The notes under the pieces are model-generated. The model ran no database searches, was not told where the DNA came from, and saw only the letters and a program-made list of their open reading frames with translations. From contig JAIFLU010000017.1 of NCBI GenBank assembly GCA_020048915.1, positions 1 through 64,000 on the forward strand: a DNA stretch of 64,000 nucleotides, read 5' to 3'. A program made the position numbers and the translations under genes. The DNA comes from Bacteroidota bacterium (GTDB lineage Bacteria; Bacteroidota; Bacteroidia; Bacteroidales; JAAUTT01). How positions within the stretch are numbered: the stretch's first letter is position 1; the number at the start of each line of letters is the position of its first letter. Below, in pieces: positions 25,644 through 34,093 of this stretch.

Positions 25644-27731
25644 TTACGGCAATTTATTGAAACCCTCAACCACAACATTCCACTTGCCATTTTTTGGAAA
25701 GCCGGGAGCATTGGTATCCGGGCAACCGTCCCAACCGCCTGCCATCATTGCCACTGCTATGAGTAAACCTCCATTTCCGGGAAAATATACCCAGGAATTG
25801 TAACCCATTACATCGAAAGAAAACTGTTCATTAGGATACAAGAGCATGTCAACTGCTTTTTCCGGCATGTTCAATCTTGCGGCTGTCATAGCAACAACCG
25901 GGAAATCCCATCCCCAGGTTCGGTCGAAATTCCATGTTTTAAGTACTTCGTTAAAAGTACTTCTCAGGATTGCAGTATCTACGCCATCGCCAGGCAACAT
26001 GCCATAGGTTGCAATTAAGCCGGGATGTTCAAAGTTGTATTTTGTCCACATGTCTTTAATTCCCTCATAGGTAACATACTTGCTGTCTTCAATAGGCAAG
26101 GGTGCTAATTTTTTGAGCACCGAATTCCAGGACTTTGATTCAGGAAGTTGCAACCTTTTGCGCCATTCCATGGCCGTACGTAAACCAAATCGCCAATACG
26201 ATAGTTCGAAGGCCGGATTTTTAGTTGTGTTGTGATCGGTATTTTCCGACATGATAAACAAAGGCGGATTCAGGTTGTAATATCCTGAAATACTGTCTAA
26301 AACAGGGTAGGATGCCAGAAAATCGGCTGTTGCAAAAACTACATCTTTCCATTTATCTAAGGTTTGTGGGGTTGGGTGTAAGCGATAATCCAATTCGGCA
26401 AAATAGATAGGATGAGGTTGTTGCCAAATAAGAAAGGCATGAATAACATGAGGCCATTCCCTGTCAATATTTCCGGTTGCTTTTGGCCAACGTGCGCCTG
26501 AATATCCTTGTTTTTTTGCTCTTTCGATGGATGTGGGTAAGAATTTCTGATAGACATTCAGCATTTTGTCCAATTCATTCCACCGGTTCCAAAAAGCAAA
26601 ATGCGCACCATGCCACCAAATCATTTCAAAATGAAATTTGCCATGCCAATTATTTTTCAGAAATCCCGATTCCGGCGGAGGCAGCGAACCTGAATTATTA
26701 ACTTTCATATGGTATTGCGAAAGCACAACTCTTCGTTCCAGTTCAAAAGCTCTGGAATCAGTACATTGAGAGAAATCTATTGCAGCACCCGACAACCAGT
26801 ACTCTTTCCAACCCTGAGCACTTGCAGTAAAAACACTTTTGAATACTTGGGTATTATCCGGTTCCTTCGAGAAAGTAAAGGTGAATTGGGCTTGGTTGCT
26901 TTCAGGCTTAATGAGAAATTTATGCGGATTTTTTGTAGCGTCGATATATTCATATTCAATTGAATTTGGGGAAGCAATGCTCACGAAATAGTTAAAATCA
27001 TCCATCTTTCGTTCAACGAGCAGATTTTGTCCATTTCCCTTAATTACGGTTGAATGTTTTTGAATACCGTTATAATCTCCAATAAAATCAGCACCTTCCC
27101 GGTCATCGGCATATGGGAATTCAACTAAAATTTTTAATTGTTTTTTTGAAATAAGTGGAGAATTAATTTCAATGCCGAGTTCATTATTTTTTGGATGACT
27201 GGCTGTTTTTACCGTTACATTGTAATTGTCGAATACGAACGAACTTGTTATTATTCCTGTCCATAAATCCAACGTTTGAGTGGTATTTTTTAATTCTGAA
27301 ATATCAGCCAAAGAGCCATCGGCATGGGTAAGGTGTAGCCCAATCCGGCCTACATTTACAGGTTGTGGATTTGCTGCCAGCCACTTAGATAATTCTGGTT
27401 GTTGGGGATTGTCAATATCGAATGCAACAGGTCGGCCATTCACTGTATAAACCGGACCTTTAAAATCCTCAACTTTAACACCCTCGGGCAAAGGCATTGA
27501 ATGCCACGCCCAACGAGCCATTGTATTATGAGCACTAAAAGTCTGCATGCCGGTAATGTCAACATTATAAGCGAATTCTCCATTCCCAACCTGCATAGGT
27601 TTTTTTGGATTATTTTCTTGAATCGTAAGGTTGTGTCTTTGAACAAGCGCTTTCCGGTCAATTTTTCCTGCAAAACAAGCTAAATGGAGGGCAAAAAATA
27701 CAATTAAAAGGTATGTTGACTTTGTCATCAT
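25644..27731 (-). CDS. GH65-like glycosidase
   Basis: The 695-residue protein has a signal peptide (cleavage near CFAG, about 22), an N-terminal beta-supersandwich beginning HNLTIQENNPKKPMQVGNGEFAYNVDITGMQTF (two overlapping blocks at about 33-65) and an (alpha/alpha)6 barrel. The barrel blocks HFEMIWWHGAHFAFWNR and GYSGARWPKATG resemble the GH65/PGGHG group, which hydrolyses or phosphorolyses alpha-glucosides including glucosyl-galactosyl units. No family member can be singled out. It is preceded by a 341-base spacer with repeats, so it may start a separate transcript, and followed by GH28 after 30 bases. Confidence 0.65.
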   Translation of the reverse strand: MMTKSTYLLIVFFALHLACFAGKIDRKALVQRHNLTIQENNPKKPMQVGNGEFAYNVDITGMQTFSAHNTMARWAWHSMPLPEGVKVEDFKGPVYTVNGRPVAFDIDNPQQPELSKWLAANPQPVNVGRIGLHLTHADGSLADISELKNTTQTLDLWTGIITSSFVFDNYNVTVKTASHPKNNELGIEINSPLISKKQLKILVEFPYADDREGADFIGDYNGIQKHSTVIKGNGQNLLVERKMDDFNYFVSIASPNSIEYEYIDATKNPHKFLIKPESNQAQFTFTFSKEPDNTQVFKSVFTASAQGWKEYWLSGAAIDFSQCTDSRAFELERRVVLSQYHMKVNNSGSLPPPESGFLKNNWHGKFHFEMIWWHGAHFAFWNRWNELDKMLNVYQKFLPTSIERAKKQGYSGARWPKATGNIDREWPHVIHAFLIWQQPHPIYFAELDYRLHPTPQTLDKWKDVVFATADFLASYPVLDSISGYYNLNPPLFIMSENTDHNTTKNPAFELSYWRFGLRTAMEWRKRLQLPESKSWNSVLKKLAPLPIEDSKYVTYEGIKDMWTKYNFEHPGLIATYGMLPGDGVDTAILRSTFNEVLKTWNFDRTWGWDFPVVAMTAARLNMPEKAVDMLLYPNEQFSFDVMGYNSWVYFPGNGGLLIAVAMMAGGWDGCPDTNAPGFPKNGKWNVVVEGFNKLP

Positions 27732-27814
27732 TTCATTACTATTTAATGTCAGTTCGATGTGTTATTTAAAGTTAATCAATATATTACCCAATAAGATTAA
27801 TAGAATCAAGTGTC

Positions 27815-27859
27815 AAGAACCAAGTATCAAGATAAAAATACAGTTTTGCCTTGGTTCTT
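27815..27859. repeat. 10-bp inverted repeat in the long spacer
   Basis: AAGAACCAAG (27815-27824) and CTTGGTTCTT (27850-27859) are perfect inverted arms around a 25-base loop. Preceding it is the related short repeat TCAAGTGTCAAGAACC. It may form an RNA hairpin between the DUF1593 gene and the GH65-like gene. The 27732-28072 spacer contains no gene I can support. Confidence 0.5.
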
Positions 27860-27866
27860 AAGAAAC

Positions 27867-27957
27867 ACCTCACCCCCAACCCCTCTCCTTAAAGAGAGGA
27901 AACCCTGTATTTGAAGTCAAGGAGAAGTCCCGAAAGCTTTCGGGATTAGGATGAGGT
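27867..27957. repeat. Compound palindromic intergenic repeat (REP-like)
   Basis: A 91-base element is bounded by inverted ACCTCA (27867-27872) and TGAGGT (27952-27957). Inside are CCTCTC-CTTAAA-GAGAGG (27882-27899) and the perfect 18-base palindrome TCCCGAAAGCTTTCGGGA (27928-27945). The C-rich stretch CACCCCCAACCCC followed by such hairpins resembles repeats scattered between genes in Bacteroidota chromosomes. No second copy lies in this window. Confidence 0.55.
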
Positions 27958-28072
27958 AAATAAAATTGGTTCTCAATTTTGAATAGGTAACAGAACTTCA
28001 TTTTTATTTTCTTAAATAGAACTCACGTTAATTAGTTTCACTTTTCGATTGAGATTATCGTTTACCCTAAGG

Positions 28073-29524
28073 TTATTGATTCATCAGAACAACCCGCCGG
28101 TAGCTGAACAGAGCCGGAATTCCCGAATCTTTTACCTCAAGAATGATATGCAGTTTCTGATCTTTTTTGAGTTCCGGCATTTGAAAAGATATCTCTTCGG
28201 AAGTGCTGTTGCTGAGTTCCGTTGAACCGTTGAAAGCTCCTGCTTCACGATAGATAAACCAACGGCAATTCACCTTATGACCGTCAGAATCGCTGCTGCC
28301 TTTGGCTGAAAGCACCACTTTTTCTCCTGCTTGAACCGTAGCTTTGGCAATGCTTTTTCCGGAGTTGCCATTGAGAACAACAACAGGGTTATGGTTGGCA
28401 TTTTTAAAATCGGTGATGTTCCAGTCCATGCGGACGGCGAAATCGTGCTGGTAAGCTTCGCGCCAACGCCAGATGGTAGCCTGGTTGGAAGCTTCTTTTC
28501 TACCATCGGGCAGAATAATTTCATCCTGAGTGTTTACCGAGCTGGTCCATATTTTCCCTTTTTCGGCATAGGAGCGGTAAAGCTCGTAGCGGCCGCCCCA
28601 TCCTCCATAAGCAGGACTGATATACCAACCCAGACCGTTGTTGATTAAACCCAGGAACGAAGGAGTGTCTCCCTCCATGATGTAATCGAATTTAAGGTAA
28701 TGCGCTCCCAGCGGACCGTGGTTTTCCCTTATGTTGGCAGCCAGCCACGCATTGGTCACCAGCTCGTTGTGCATACCCGGGCCGTTCTTGTAGTACAGGT
28801 CGCCCGAAATGCCGGTCCATGTTGCCTTGTAATATTCGAACCACGAATCGCCAGCGGAGGGGTCGACAATGTAGAAAATATCGGGAAAGGTATTGCGGAT
28901 CCACTGACCGGCAAAATCCTGGTCGGAAATGGAATACACCTTAATTTTTGAAACAAACTTTTTAACAGCAGCTTCATCTCTTGTTTTCTGAACCTTCAAC
29001 AATGCCTGGGCAAGGCAGTTAGCTCCACCCCATGCGGTAACCCACAATGGACGATCGTCGGCTTTTTCAACAGCTTTGATCAGCAGTTCCGAGCCGGGCG
29101 AATCTTTTCCTGCGCCTACACCATCCATGCTGTAAAGAGGCAAATGTTCCGAGGTAATGCTTAACAAGTAATCCATGGTTGGGTATCCGCGAGCATGTTT
29201 GTCCAGACTGGGTTTCACCTTTCCATAATCGTTCACCAGAGCTACAATTTTGTCTTTCCGCACCAGCGATCTCAGGTGGGTAGAGGTTGTTGCTACCATG
29301 CCTTCAAGGTCATACTCATTCGAATAAACCAGCAAGCGAACCAGCGATTCCTGATCGTCGGGCTCGTTGGCGATATCCGTTAAAACAAAGAGTCTTTGCT
29401 TCACAGGCTGTTCGTACTGAAGGTTGGTTTGGGCATTTATCCCTGCAGAAAGCAGGATAATTGCAACAATTAACAGCCATTTGGTTGACGAAGGGTGCAT
29501 TCTATTTAAGTTTAACCGTTTCAA
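28073..29524 (-). CDS. DUF1593 (Sde182-like, nucleoside-hydrolase fold) secreted protein
   Basis: The 483-residue protein begins, after the signal peptide (ending INAQ, about 32), with RLFVLTDIANEPDDQESLVRL split as RLFVLTDIANEP and DDQESLVRLLVY. The aspartate cluster is the metal-binding signature of the nucleoside-hydrolase-like DUF1593/Sde182 domain (about 43-330). A C-terminal Ig-like domain (about 385-483, GEKVVLSAKGSSDSDGH) follows. Members are often annotated cellulose-binding but act on unknown glycosides. Met9 (ATG at 29500) is a better start than Met1: it lies one base after the stop of the thioredoxin-like gene and gives a normal signal peptide, whereas Met1 overlaps that gene by 23 bases. 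Confidence 0.78.
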   Translation of the reverse strand: MKRLNLNRMHPSSTKWLLIVAIILLSAGINAQTNLQYEQPVKQRLFVLTDIANEPDDQESLVRLLVYSNEYDLEGMVATTSTHLRSLVRKDKIVALVNDYGKVKPSLDKHARGYPTMDYLLSITSEHLPLYSMDGVGAGKDSPGSELLIKAVEKADDRPLWVTAWGGANCLAQALLKVQKTRDEAAVKKFVSKIKVYSISDQDFAGQWIRNTFPDIFYIVDPSAGDSWFEYYKATWTGISGDLYYKNGPGMHNELVTNAWLAANIRENHGPLGAHYLKFDYIMEGDTPSFLGLINNGLGWYISPAYGGWGGRYELYRSYAEKGKIWTSSVNTQDEIILPDGRKEASNQATIWRWREAYQHDFAVRMDWNITDFKNANHNPVVVLNGNSGKSIAKATVQAGEKVVLSAKGSSDSDGHKVNCRWFIYREAGAFNGSTELSNSTSEEISFQMPELKKDQKLHIILEVKDSGIPALFSYRRVVLMNQ

Positions 29525-29972
29525 TAATTCCTATAAGCTTTCCGTTTCCTTCGCCGGAATATCCTTTCTCCTGGTACAAAACTTTACCGTGACTATCGAT
29601 TATTACAACCTGTGGATATCCCTGAGTGAACTCTTCGGGTAAACCAAATTTCTTTTTCAATTCCTGGTTGTGCTTTAACTGTTCTTCGCTGATTTTTTTC
29701 TTCCTTGGAAAATCGACATCGAGGAAAATAAGCCTTGAGGTGCTATAGTTTACAAAGGTATCATTGCCAAAAACTTCCCGTTGCATCCTTATGCAAGGCG
29801 GACACCAGTCGGAGCCATGAAAAAACAACAGGATGGGTTTATTTTCCTTTTTTGCCAAATTGGTAGCGGAATCATACGAAGTCAGCCATTGAATCCCTTC
29901 CTGAGCGTTAACCTTTTGAATTCCCATGATCAACAACAGGCTCACTGTTAATTTTAAAAGAGTAGTCTTCAT
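29502..29972 (-). CDS. Secreted thioredoxin-like protein (WCPPC)
   Basis: The 156-residue protein has a signal peptide (cleavage near NAQ, about 24) and a single thioredoxin fold. The redox motif is WCPPC with Cys57 and Cys60 (FHGSDWCPPC), and the cis-proline block GYPQVVIID is present. It is likely a periplasmic thiol reductase or disulfide exchange protein of the thioredoxin-7 type. It is translationally coupled to the DUF1593 gene and starts inside the stop codon of a beta-helix gene scar (ATGA), which shows what used to precede it. Its partner is unknown; a surrounding glycosidase with cysteines, such as the GH5, could be one. Confidence 0.8.
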   Translation of the reverse strand: MKTTLLKLTVSLLLIMGIQKVNAQEGIQWLTSYDSATNLAKKENKPILLFFHGSDWCPPCIRMQREVFGNDTFVNYSTSRLIFLDVDFPRKKKISEEQLKHNQELKKKFGLPEEFTQGYPQVVIIDSHGKVLYQEKGYSGEGNGKLIGIIETVKLK

Positions 29973-30037
29973 TTTATTATAAGTTTTTCAGTGTTCTGCT
30001 GAAGAATTTTTGCGTCACCAGCCACCATCGCTTTGGT
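29969..30037 (-). pseudogene. 3'-end scar of a beta-helix glycosidase gene
   Basis: Twenty-two codons reading TKAMVAGDAKILQQNTEK and then LIIK, TGA, match the end of the intact beta-helix gene at 31419-32855 (EEAKIRQQNTEKLIIK). The TGA overlaps the ATG of the thioredoxin-like gene as ATGA, so the missing gene was once coupled to it. The rest of the gene is absent: the GH5 gene now lies immediately upstream. Confidence 0.75.
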
Positions 30038-30100
30038 TTAAAGTTTTATGTTTAAGACTGTTATTTTACCAGTTTCCTTCGTATTGTTTAATAGCCTTTG

Positions 30101-31417
30101 TTATAAACTGAACAGTTTCCCTGACTCAGAAAATATCCCTTTCGTATTTTTAATCTTTGCACTAAAAATATACATCCCCGAACTTCCGGCTTCGCCTGCT
30201 TTTTTTGGGTCCCAGGTTAGTTTCACCCGCCCTGGGACCAGGGTTCTTTGAATTAATACATGTGCATCTTTACCTCTGGTGTCCACAATTTTAATTTCTA
30301 CCTCCGATTGCTCGGTTAGGGTCAAATCAAAAAATATTTCCCTATTCGAAGGATTCGGGTAAACCACTAACGAGTGAGAACCCGATGAAATATTCTCATT
30401 ACCTGTTTGGAGATTTGAAGGACGAACCGATGTAGTCTTTATACTGTAAGGGTGGCTTACAGCAATTTTCTCGCCCCATGTGGAATTAGCCCATGTTCCG
30501 TATTTGCCGCTCGAATTCGATACAACTGAATGACAATCGCTCCATTTCCAAACCCAGGCAAGATAGCCTATGTCATTTTTATAAGCTTTTTCAATCAGGT
30601 ATTCCCAATTGATCGCAGATGTCGGGCACTTATCGCAATTTTCGCAGGGTCCAAATTCACCCACTATGAAACATATGTTTTTTTCAACTGCTTTATTGAT
30701 AATTCGTTCGATTTCAGAAATGGTGCCCGTTCCCCAGGTTTTGGGATCCCAAAGGTGCCATGAGAATATCAGGTTGTGGTCGGGATCCTGATCCAGGAGA
30801 TATTGCCCGTTATCCAGCACTGCGTCGGCATTTCGGCCATATTGGTCGGCATCAATTATCAAAGGAGTATGGATATTAGCGGTTCGCATCTGTTTAACAA
30901 TGTCAGCATATTTTTCTTTGAAAATTGCATCGCCCATGGCTTTGTCACCAGGTTCATTGGCAATATTTACCAAAAGATTTTTCTCGTACTTTTTCAGAAT
31001 AGCCGAAATAACTGGCGAACACCAATAATCAACACAAGTCGGTAATTGGTCCCATTTTCCGGTAGCATCCCAAAGGCAAATAATAGGAATCATTTTGTAT
31101 TTGATGCAGTTGGATAACACCAGGTCTAAATCCGCTGGCTGAGGGGTTGGATAGGCCAGGTTCCAGAAAATACGGCAAGTGTTGGCTCCTGTCTTTTCCA
31201 TTTCAGGAAAATTAACATTTCCATGAATGTCCCAATACACTATCATTGCATTAAAGCCTTTCAGGATAACCCTTTCCCCGGAATTGGTATACAAATATCG
31301 GCCATCTACATACATTCCTGGCTTCTGGGCATATGTTTGACCATTAAAAAGCAAAACGGCTATGCTTACCATGATATGGAACAAGTGTTTGCGTTTTTCA
31401 AAACAATTGGGTTTCAT
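30101..31417 (-). CDS. GH5 family endo-glycanase with type IX secretion sorting domain
   Basis: The 438-residue protein has a signal peptide (ending TYAQ, about 31) and a GH5-type TIM barrel (about 35-320). The acid/base is Glu155 in NIANEPG and the nucleophile Glu254 in IVGEFGP; ILKGFNAM and LAWVWKW support a mannanase-like GH5. A cysteine-rich loop (GPCENCDKCP) follows the nucleophile. The C-terminus from about 350 is a Por/T9SS sorting domain (VVYPNPSNREIFFDL, GMYIFSAKI), so the enzyme is exported through the outer membrane. It is the only T9SS cargo seen here. Mannan is the likely substrate but is not proven. Confidence 0.78.
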   Translation of the reverse strand: MKPNCFEKRKHLFHIMVSIAVLLFNGQTYAQKPGMYVDGRYLYTNSGERVILKGFNAMIVYWDIHGNVNFPEMEKTGANTCRIFWNLAYPTPQPADLDLVLSNCIKYKMIPIICLWDATGKWDQLPTCVDYWCSPVISAILKKYEKNLLVNIANEPGDKAMGDAIFKEKYADIVKQMRTANIHTPLIIDADQYGRNADAVLDNGQYLLDQDPDHNLIFSWHLWDPKTWGTGTISEIERIINKAVEKNICFIVGEFGPCENCDKCPTSAINWEYLIEKAYKNDIGYLAWVWKWSDCHSVVSNSSGKYGTWANSTWGEKIAVSHPYSIKTTSVRPSNLQTGNENISSGSHSLVVYPNPSNREIFFDLTLTEQSEVEIKIVDTRGKDAHVLIQRTLVPGRVKLTWDPKKAGEAGSSGMYIFSAKIKNTKGIFSESGKLFSL

Positions 31418-31418
31418 A

Positions 31419-32855
31419 CTACTTGATTATTAGTTTTTCAGTATTCTGCTGACGTATTTTTGCCTCTTCGGTGGTAGTAAGCCTTTTACCCATGTAGGTT
31501 AAATTTTCTATGGTAACACCTGATACGTTTTTCTGCTTGTCGAACCCGTGGAAAACCGAAAAGGGCATTAATCCTCCCACCACATGAATATCTTTGAACA
31601 CAATGTTGCTTACCTTTCCACGGAAGGTGCTGTGATACGCTTCTTTTCCGGCAGGGGGTTTCTGAACGCCATCCCAGGCTCCATGCAGGTAGTTCTTTTT
31701 AATGAACTCGGGATCGCGGATTCCGTCTGGTCCCCATTGGGAATAGAATATGGCCACATCGAAAAGCTTCTGGCGGGAATCTTCCACCCGGATATTTTCG
31801 AAAACCACATTATGAACATGCGCCTGCCCGGCATTATGTATGCTTATGGTGGCGCCGTCTTCCACATGGATAATATCAATGTTTTCGAATCGGATATTTT
31901 TTACCTCGTTGGAATAGAGTTCGAAGCCTATTTCGATGGCATTTCCCCAAATGGAATTCCAGAACACACAGTTTTTAACTAAAATGTTATCGGTTGGATG
32001 ATCGGCAGGGTAGTTGCCACCCGATTTTATGGCGACGCAATCGTCCTTGGTGTGGGCAAATACTCCATCAACCACCACATTGGTGCACCGGAAGATATCC
32101 AGGCCGTCGTCGTTGGCACTTTCGCTCACAATCCGGATTCCGTTTATTTCGGCCTTGTTGCAGTGAAAAAGGGCGACCTGCCAGGTGGTGCCATTATGAA
32201 GAACGATGTCGTTGATGGCGATATTCTCACAATTTTCGAGGTGAATAAAGCGGTTTTTGTTACCTTCTGTGGTTTTGTTGAACGATCCGTCCAGAATTCC
32301 GCGACCAAGAATTTTGATGTTTTTCTTTCCTTCAGCAAAAATGTAACCCTGAACCACGGCACCGCCCTCAATGTAAACCGTTTGATTGTCCTTCAACTCC
32401 AGCTTCACATCTTTATAGAGCTTGCCGCCTTCGAACCAGACTACATTTTTATCTGATTTCGATGGCTTCTCCTTTTCAGGATTTCCGGAGAAGATAAACA
32501 AAGGCTGCTGACGAATACGCCCGTTCAGCTCCAGGCTGATGTTTTCGGGCCTATTCATGGTAAATTTGAAAGAATTATCGTCAGTATACTCAGGCTTCAG
32601 TGCCGATTTCAGGGGACGGATGTCGACCCAGCGAACATCGTACATGGTGTTCACTTCTAAGGTTACTTGCCCGGTAAAGTCGAAAACTGCATAAGAGGCG
32701 ATGGGTGTGTCGTAAACCGGAACTTTCACACCATTAACCTTTACTGAGTAGTATTTATTGGATGCAAACCCTTCGGGTCCCTGCCAGGTGGTAACCTGAG
32801 CGGTTACATTGATAGCATAAAAAAGGATTGAAATAAATAAAAGTTTTTTCATCAT
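31419..32855 (-). CDS. Beta-helix glycosidase, GH28-like with N-terminal beta domain (copy 1)
   Basis: The 478-residue secreted protein (signal peptide ending VTAQ, about 20) has an N-terminal beta-sandwich (about 21-135) and a right-handed beta-helix. Paired aspartates occur at the GH28 catalytic positions (SANDDGLDI and HTKDDCVAIKSG), with GNAIEIGFE following. The canonical GHG and RIK are not clear, so GH28-like or GH49-like is safer than polygalacturonase. It is paralogous to the protein at 42000-43340, and a third copy is represented only by the scar at 29969. Its stop lies one base after the GH5 start, so the two are coupled. Confidence 0.7.
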   Translation of the reverse strand: MMKKLLFISILFYAINVTAQVTTWQGPEGFASNKYYSVKVNGVKVPVYDTPIASYAVFDFTGQVTLEVNTMYDVRWVDIRPLKSALKPEYTDDNSFKFTMNRPENISLELNGRIRQQPLFIFSGNPEKEKPSKSDKNVVWFEGGKLYKDVKLELKDNQTVYIEGGAVVQGYIFAEGKKNIKILGRGILDGSFNKTTEGNKNRFIHLENCENIAINDIVLHNGTTWQVALFHCNKAEINGIRIVSESANDDGLDIFRCTNVVVDGVFAHTKDDCVAIKSGGNYPADHPTDNILVKNCVFWNSIWGNAIEIGFELYSNEVKNIRFENIDIIHVEDGATISIHNAGQAHVHNVVFENIRVEDSRQKLFDVAIFYSQWGPDGIRDPEFIKKNYLHGAWDGVQKPPAGKEAYHSTFRGKVSNIVFKDIHVVGGLMPFSVFHGFDKQKNVSGVTIENLTYMGKRLTTTEEAKIRQQNTEKLIIK

Positions 32856-32947
32856 AGCTGCTTTATTTAATTATTATTTGCAAATATTACTACCCTCAAT
32901 ATTAAAGGTAATGAAATACTAATTTGACAATGCGTGGTTCAAAACTG

Positions 32948-34093
32948 TTAAATATTCTTTAACCCACACACTTCGTTTATTACTATTGCTGCTCCTCTTT
33001 CAGCCAATCTGAAAAACACCTCATCGGAAGTAAAAAAATTTCCGTTCTCATCTTTTGCTTTGAAGGAAAGGGATGCCAGAATGGCTTCCTTAATCAGGGT
33101 GTAAGGCATTCCAAGCCTCTGTGCAGCGTGTATAGGAGCGACTAAACGATCGTTGGGGCCAAGTTTTCGGAAGAGATCGCAGCCGACGCGGAAAATGGTA
33201 TCGCCCAACGCGCGGTTTTGAAAACGGATAAGCAGATCGTCGATATGACTGGTTAACTGCTCTTGGGTAAATTCCCCGGGATAAAGAGCCATGAGTATTT
33301 CGGCCGATTGCAGCATGGTATTCCGGGTTTGGGTGTACACCTCTGTGTGTGCTAATACCTCGTACAGGTAAACTGCCTGCGGATATTTCCTGAAACCAAT
33401 ATACGCTGCAGTGGCGTGTCCTAAATTGTGGATAAACAATTTCCGGTCGACCCAGGCTTTCATATTTTCCCTGGGTGCCAGGCCTTCCACTTGGGGAATT
33501 GGGTTTTTAAACCCTTTTTTATCGAGGATGAGCGTATTGTATGGTTCGGCATAAACCACCAATGGGTCGCTGGCCGAAACCGCTCCCGCCATAATAGGAA
33601 CCATTTTACCAATGCTGGTTTCCACCAACCCCACCATTTGGGTTAAAGGAAACTCTGCGGGCAGAAGTTTTGATAATTCACCAGCAATGTATTCCCGGGC
33701 ATTGCGCATGTTTTCAGCAATAATTATGTCGAGCGGCCACAAACCTTGATTTTTGAACCGTATTTGCAGCGCACCGGAAATTAATGGCAGAACAGAAGGT
33801 AATCCCTGTTGCCCAACCGAAACGGAAGCAATGGAAGCCGTGGCCAGTTCTTTTATCACCTCCTGCTCATTTTGAAGCAAAATACCACGCACATTCTCTA
33901 TTTCCAGAACATCATCGCCTGCTTCACTCTTAATCACTACCATATATTTCCTGGTTTTGTTGAGCTGATTAACGATAGAAGCACTTATATCGACAAAAAC
34001 CACCTCGTAACCTCCACGGCTGAAAAGCTGACCAATAAAAGAACGTCCTATTTTTCCGGCACCAAAAAGTACCATTTTTTTTAAAGAAGTCAT
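32948..34093 (-). CDS. MtlD-family polyol-phosphate dehydrogenase (mannitol-1-phosphate 5-dehydrogenase-like)
   Basis: The 381-residue cytoplasmic protein has the usual length of MtlD. The NAD-binding motif GAGKIGRSF is at 11-19, and the catalytic block KLFIHNLGHA is at 218-227, with the Lys, Asn and His of the polyol-specific long-chain dehydrogenases. It would interconvert fructose-6-phosphate and mannitol-1-phosphate; a UxuB-like hexuronate role is a less likely alternative. Its ATG overlaps the stop of the PfkB kinase by four bases, so the two are coupled. No signal peptide is present, unlike nearly all neighbours. Confidence 0.78.
   Translation of the reverse strand: MTSLKKMVLFGAGKIGRSFIGQLFSRGGYEVVFVDISASIVNQLNKTRKYMVVIKSEAGDDVLEIENVRGILLQNEQEVIKELATASIASVSVGQQGLPSVLPLISGALQIRFKNQGLWPLDIIIAENMRNAREYIAGELSKLLPAEFPLTQMVGLVETSIGKMVPIMAGAVSASDPLVVYAEPYNTLILDKKGFKNPIPQVEGLAPRENMKAWVDRKLFIHNLGHATAAYIGFRKYPQAVYLYEVLAHTEVYTQTRNTMLQSAEILMALYPGEFTQEQLTSHIDDLLIRFQNRALGDTIFRVGCDLFRKLGPNDRLVAPIHAAQRLGMPYTLIKEAILASLSFKAKDENGNFFTSDEVFFRLAERGAAIVINEVCGLKNI

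Noticed and set aside
30066-30119. Minus-strand frame ending FITKAIKQYEGNW at the 3' end of the GH5 gene
   Set aside because: It looks protein-like and might be another gene tail, but only 17 codons are open and they partly overlap the GH5 coding end, so it cannot be distinguished from chance.
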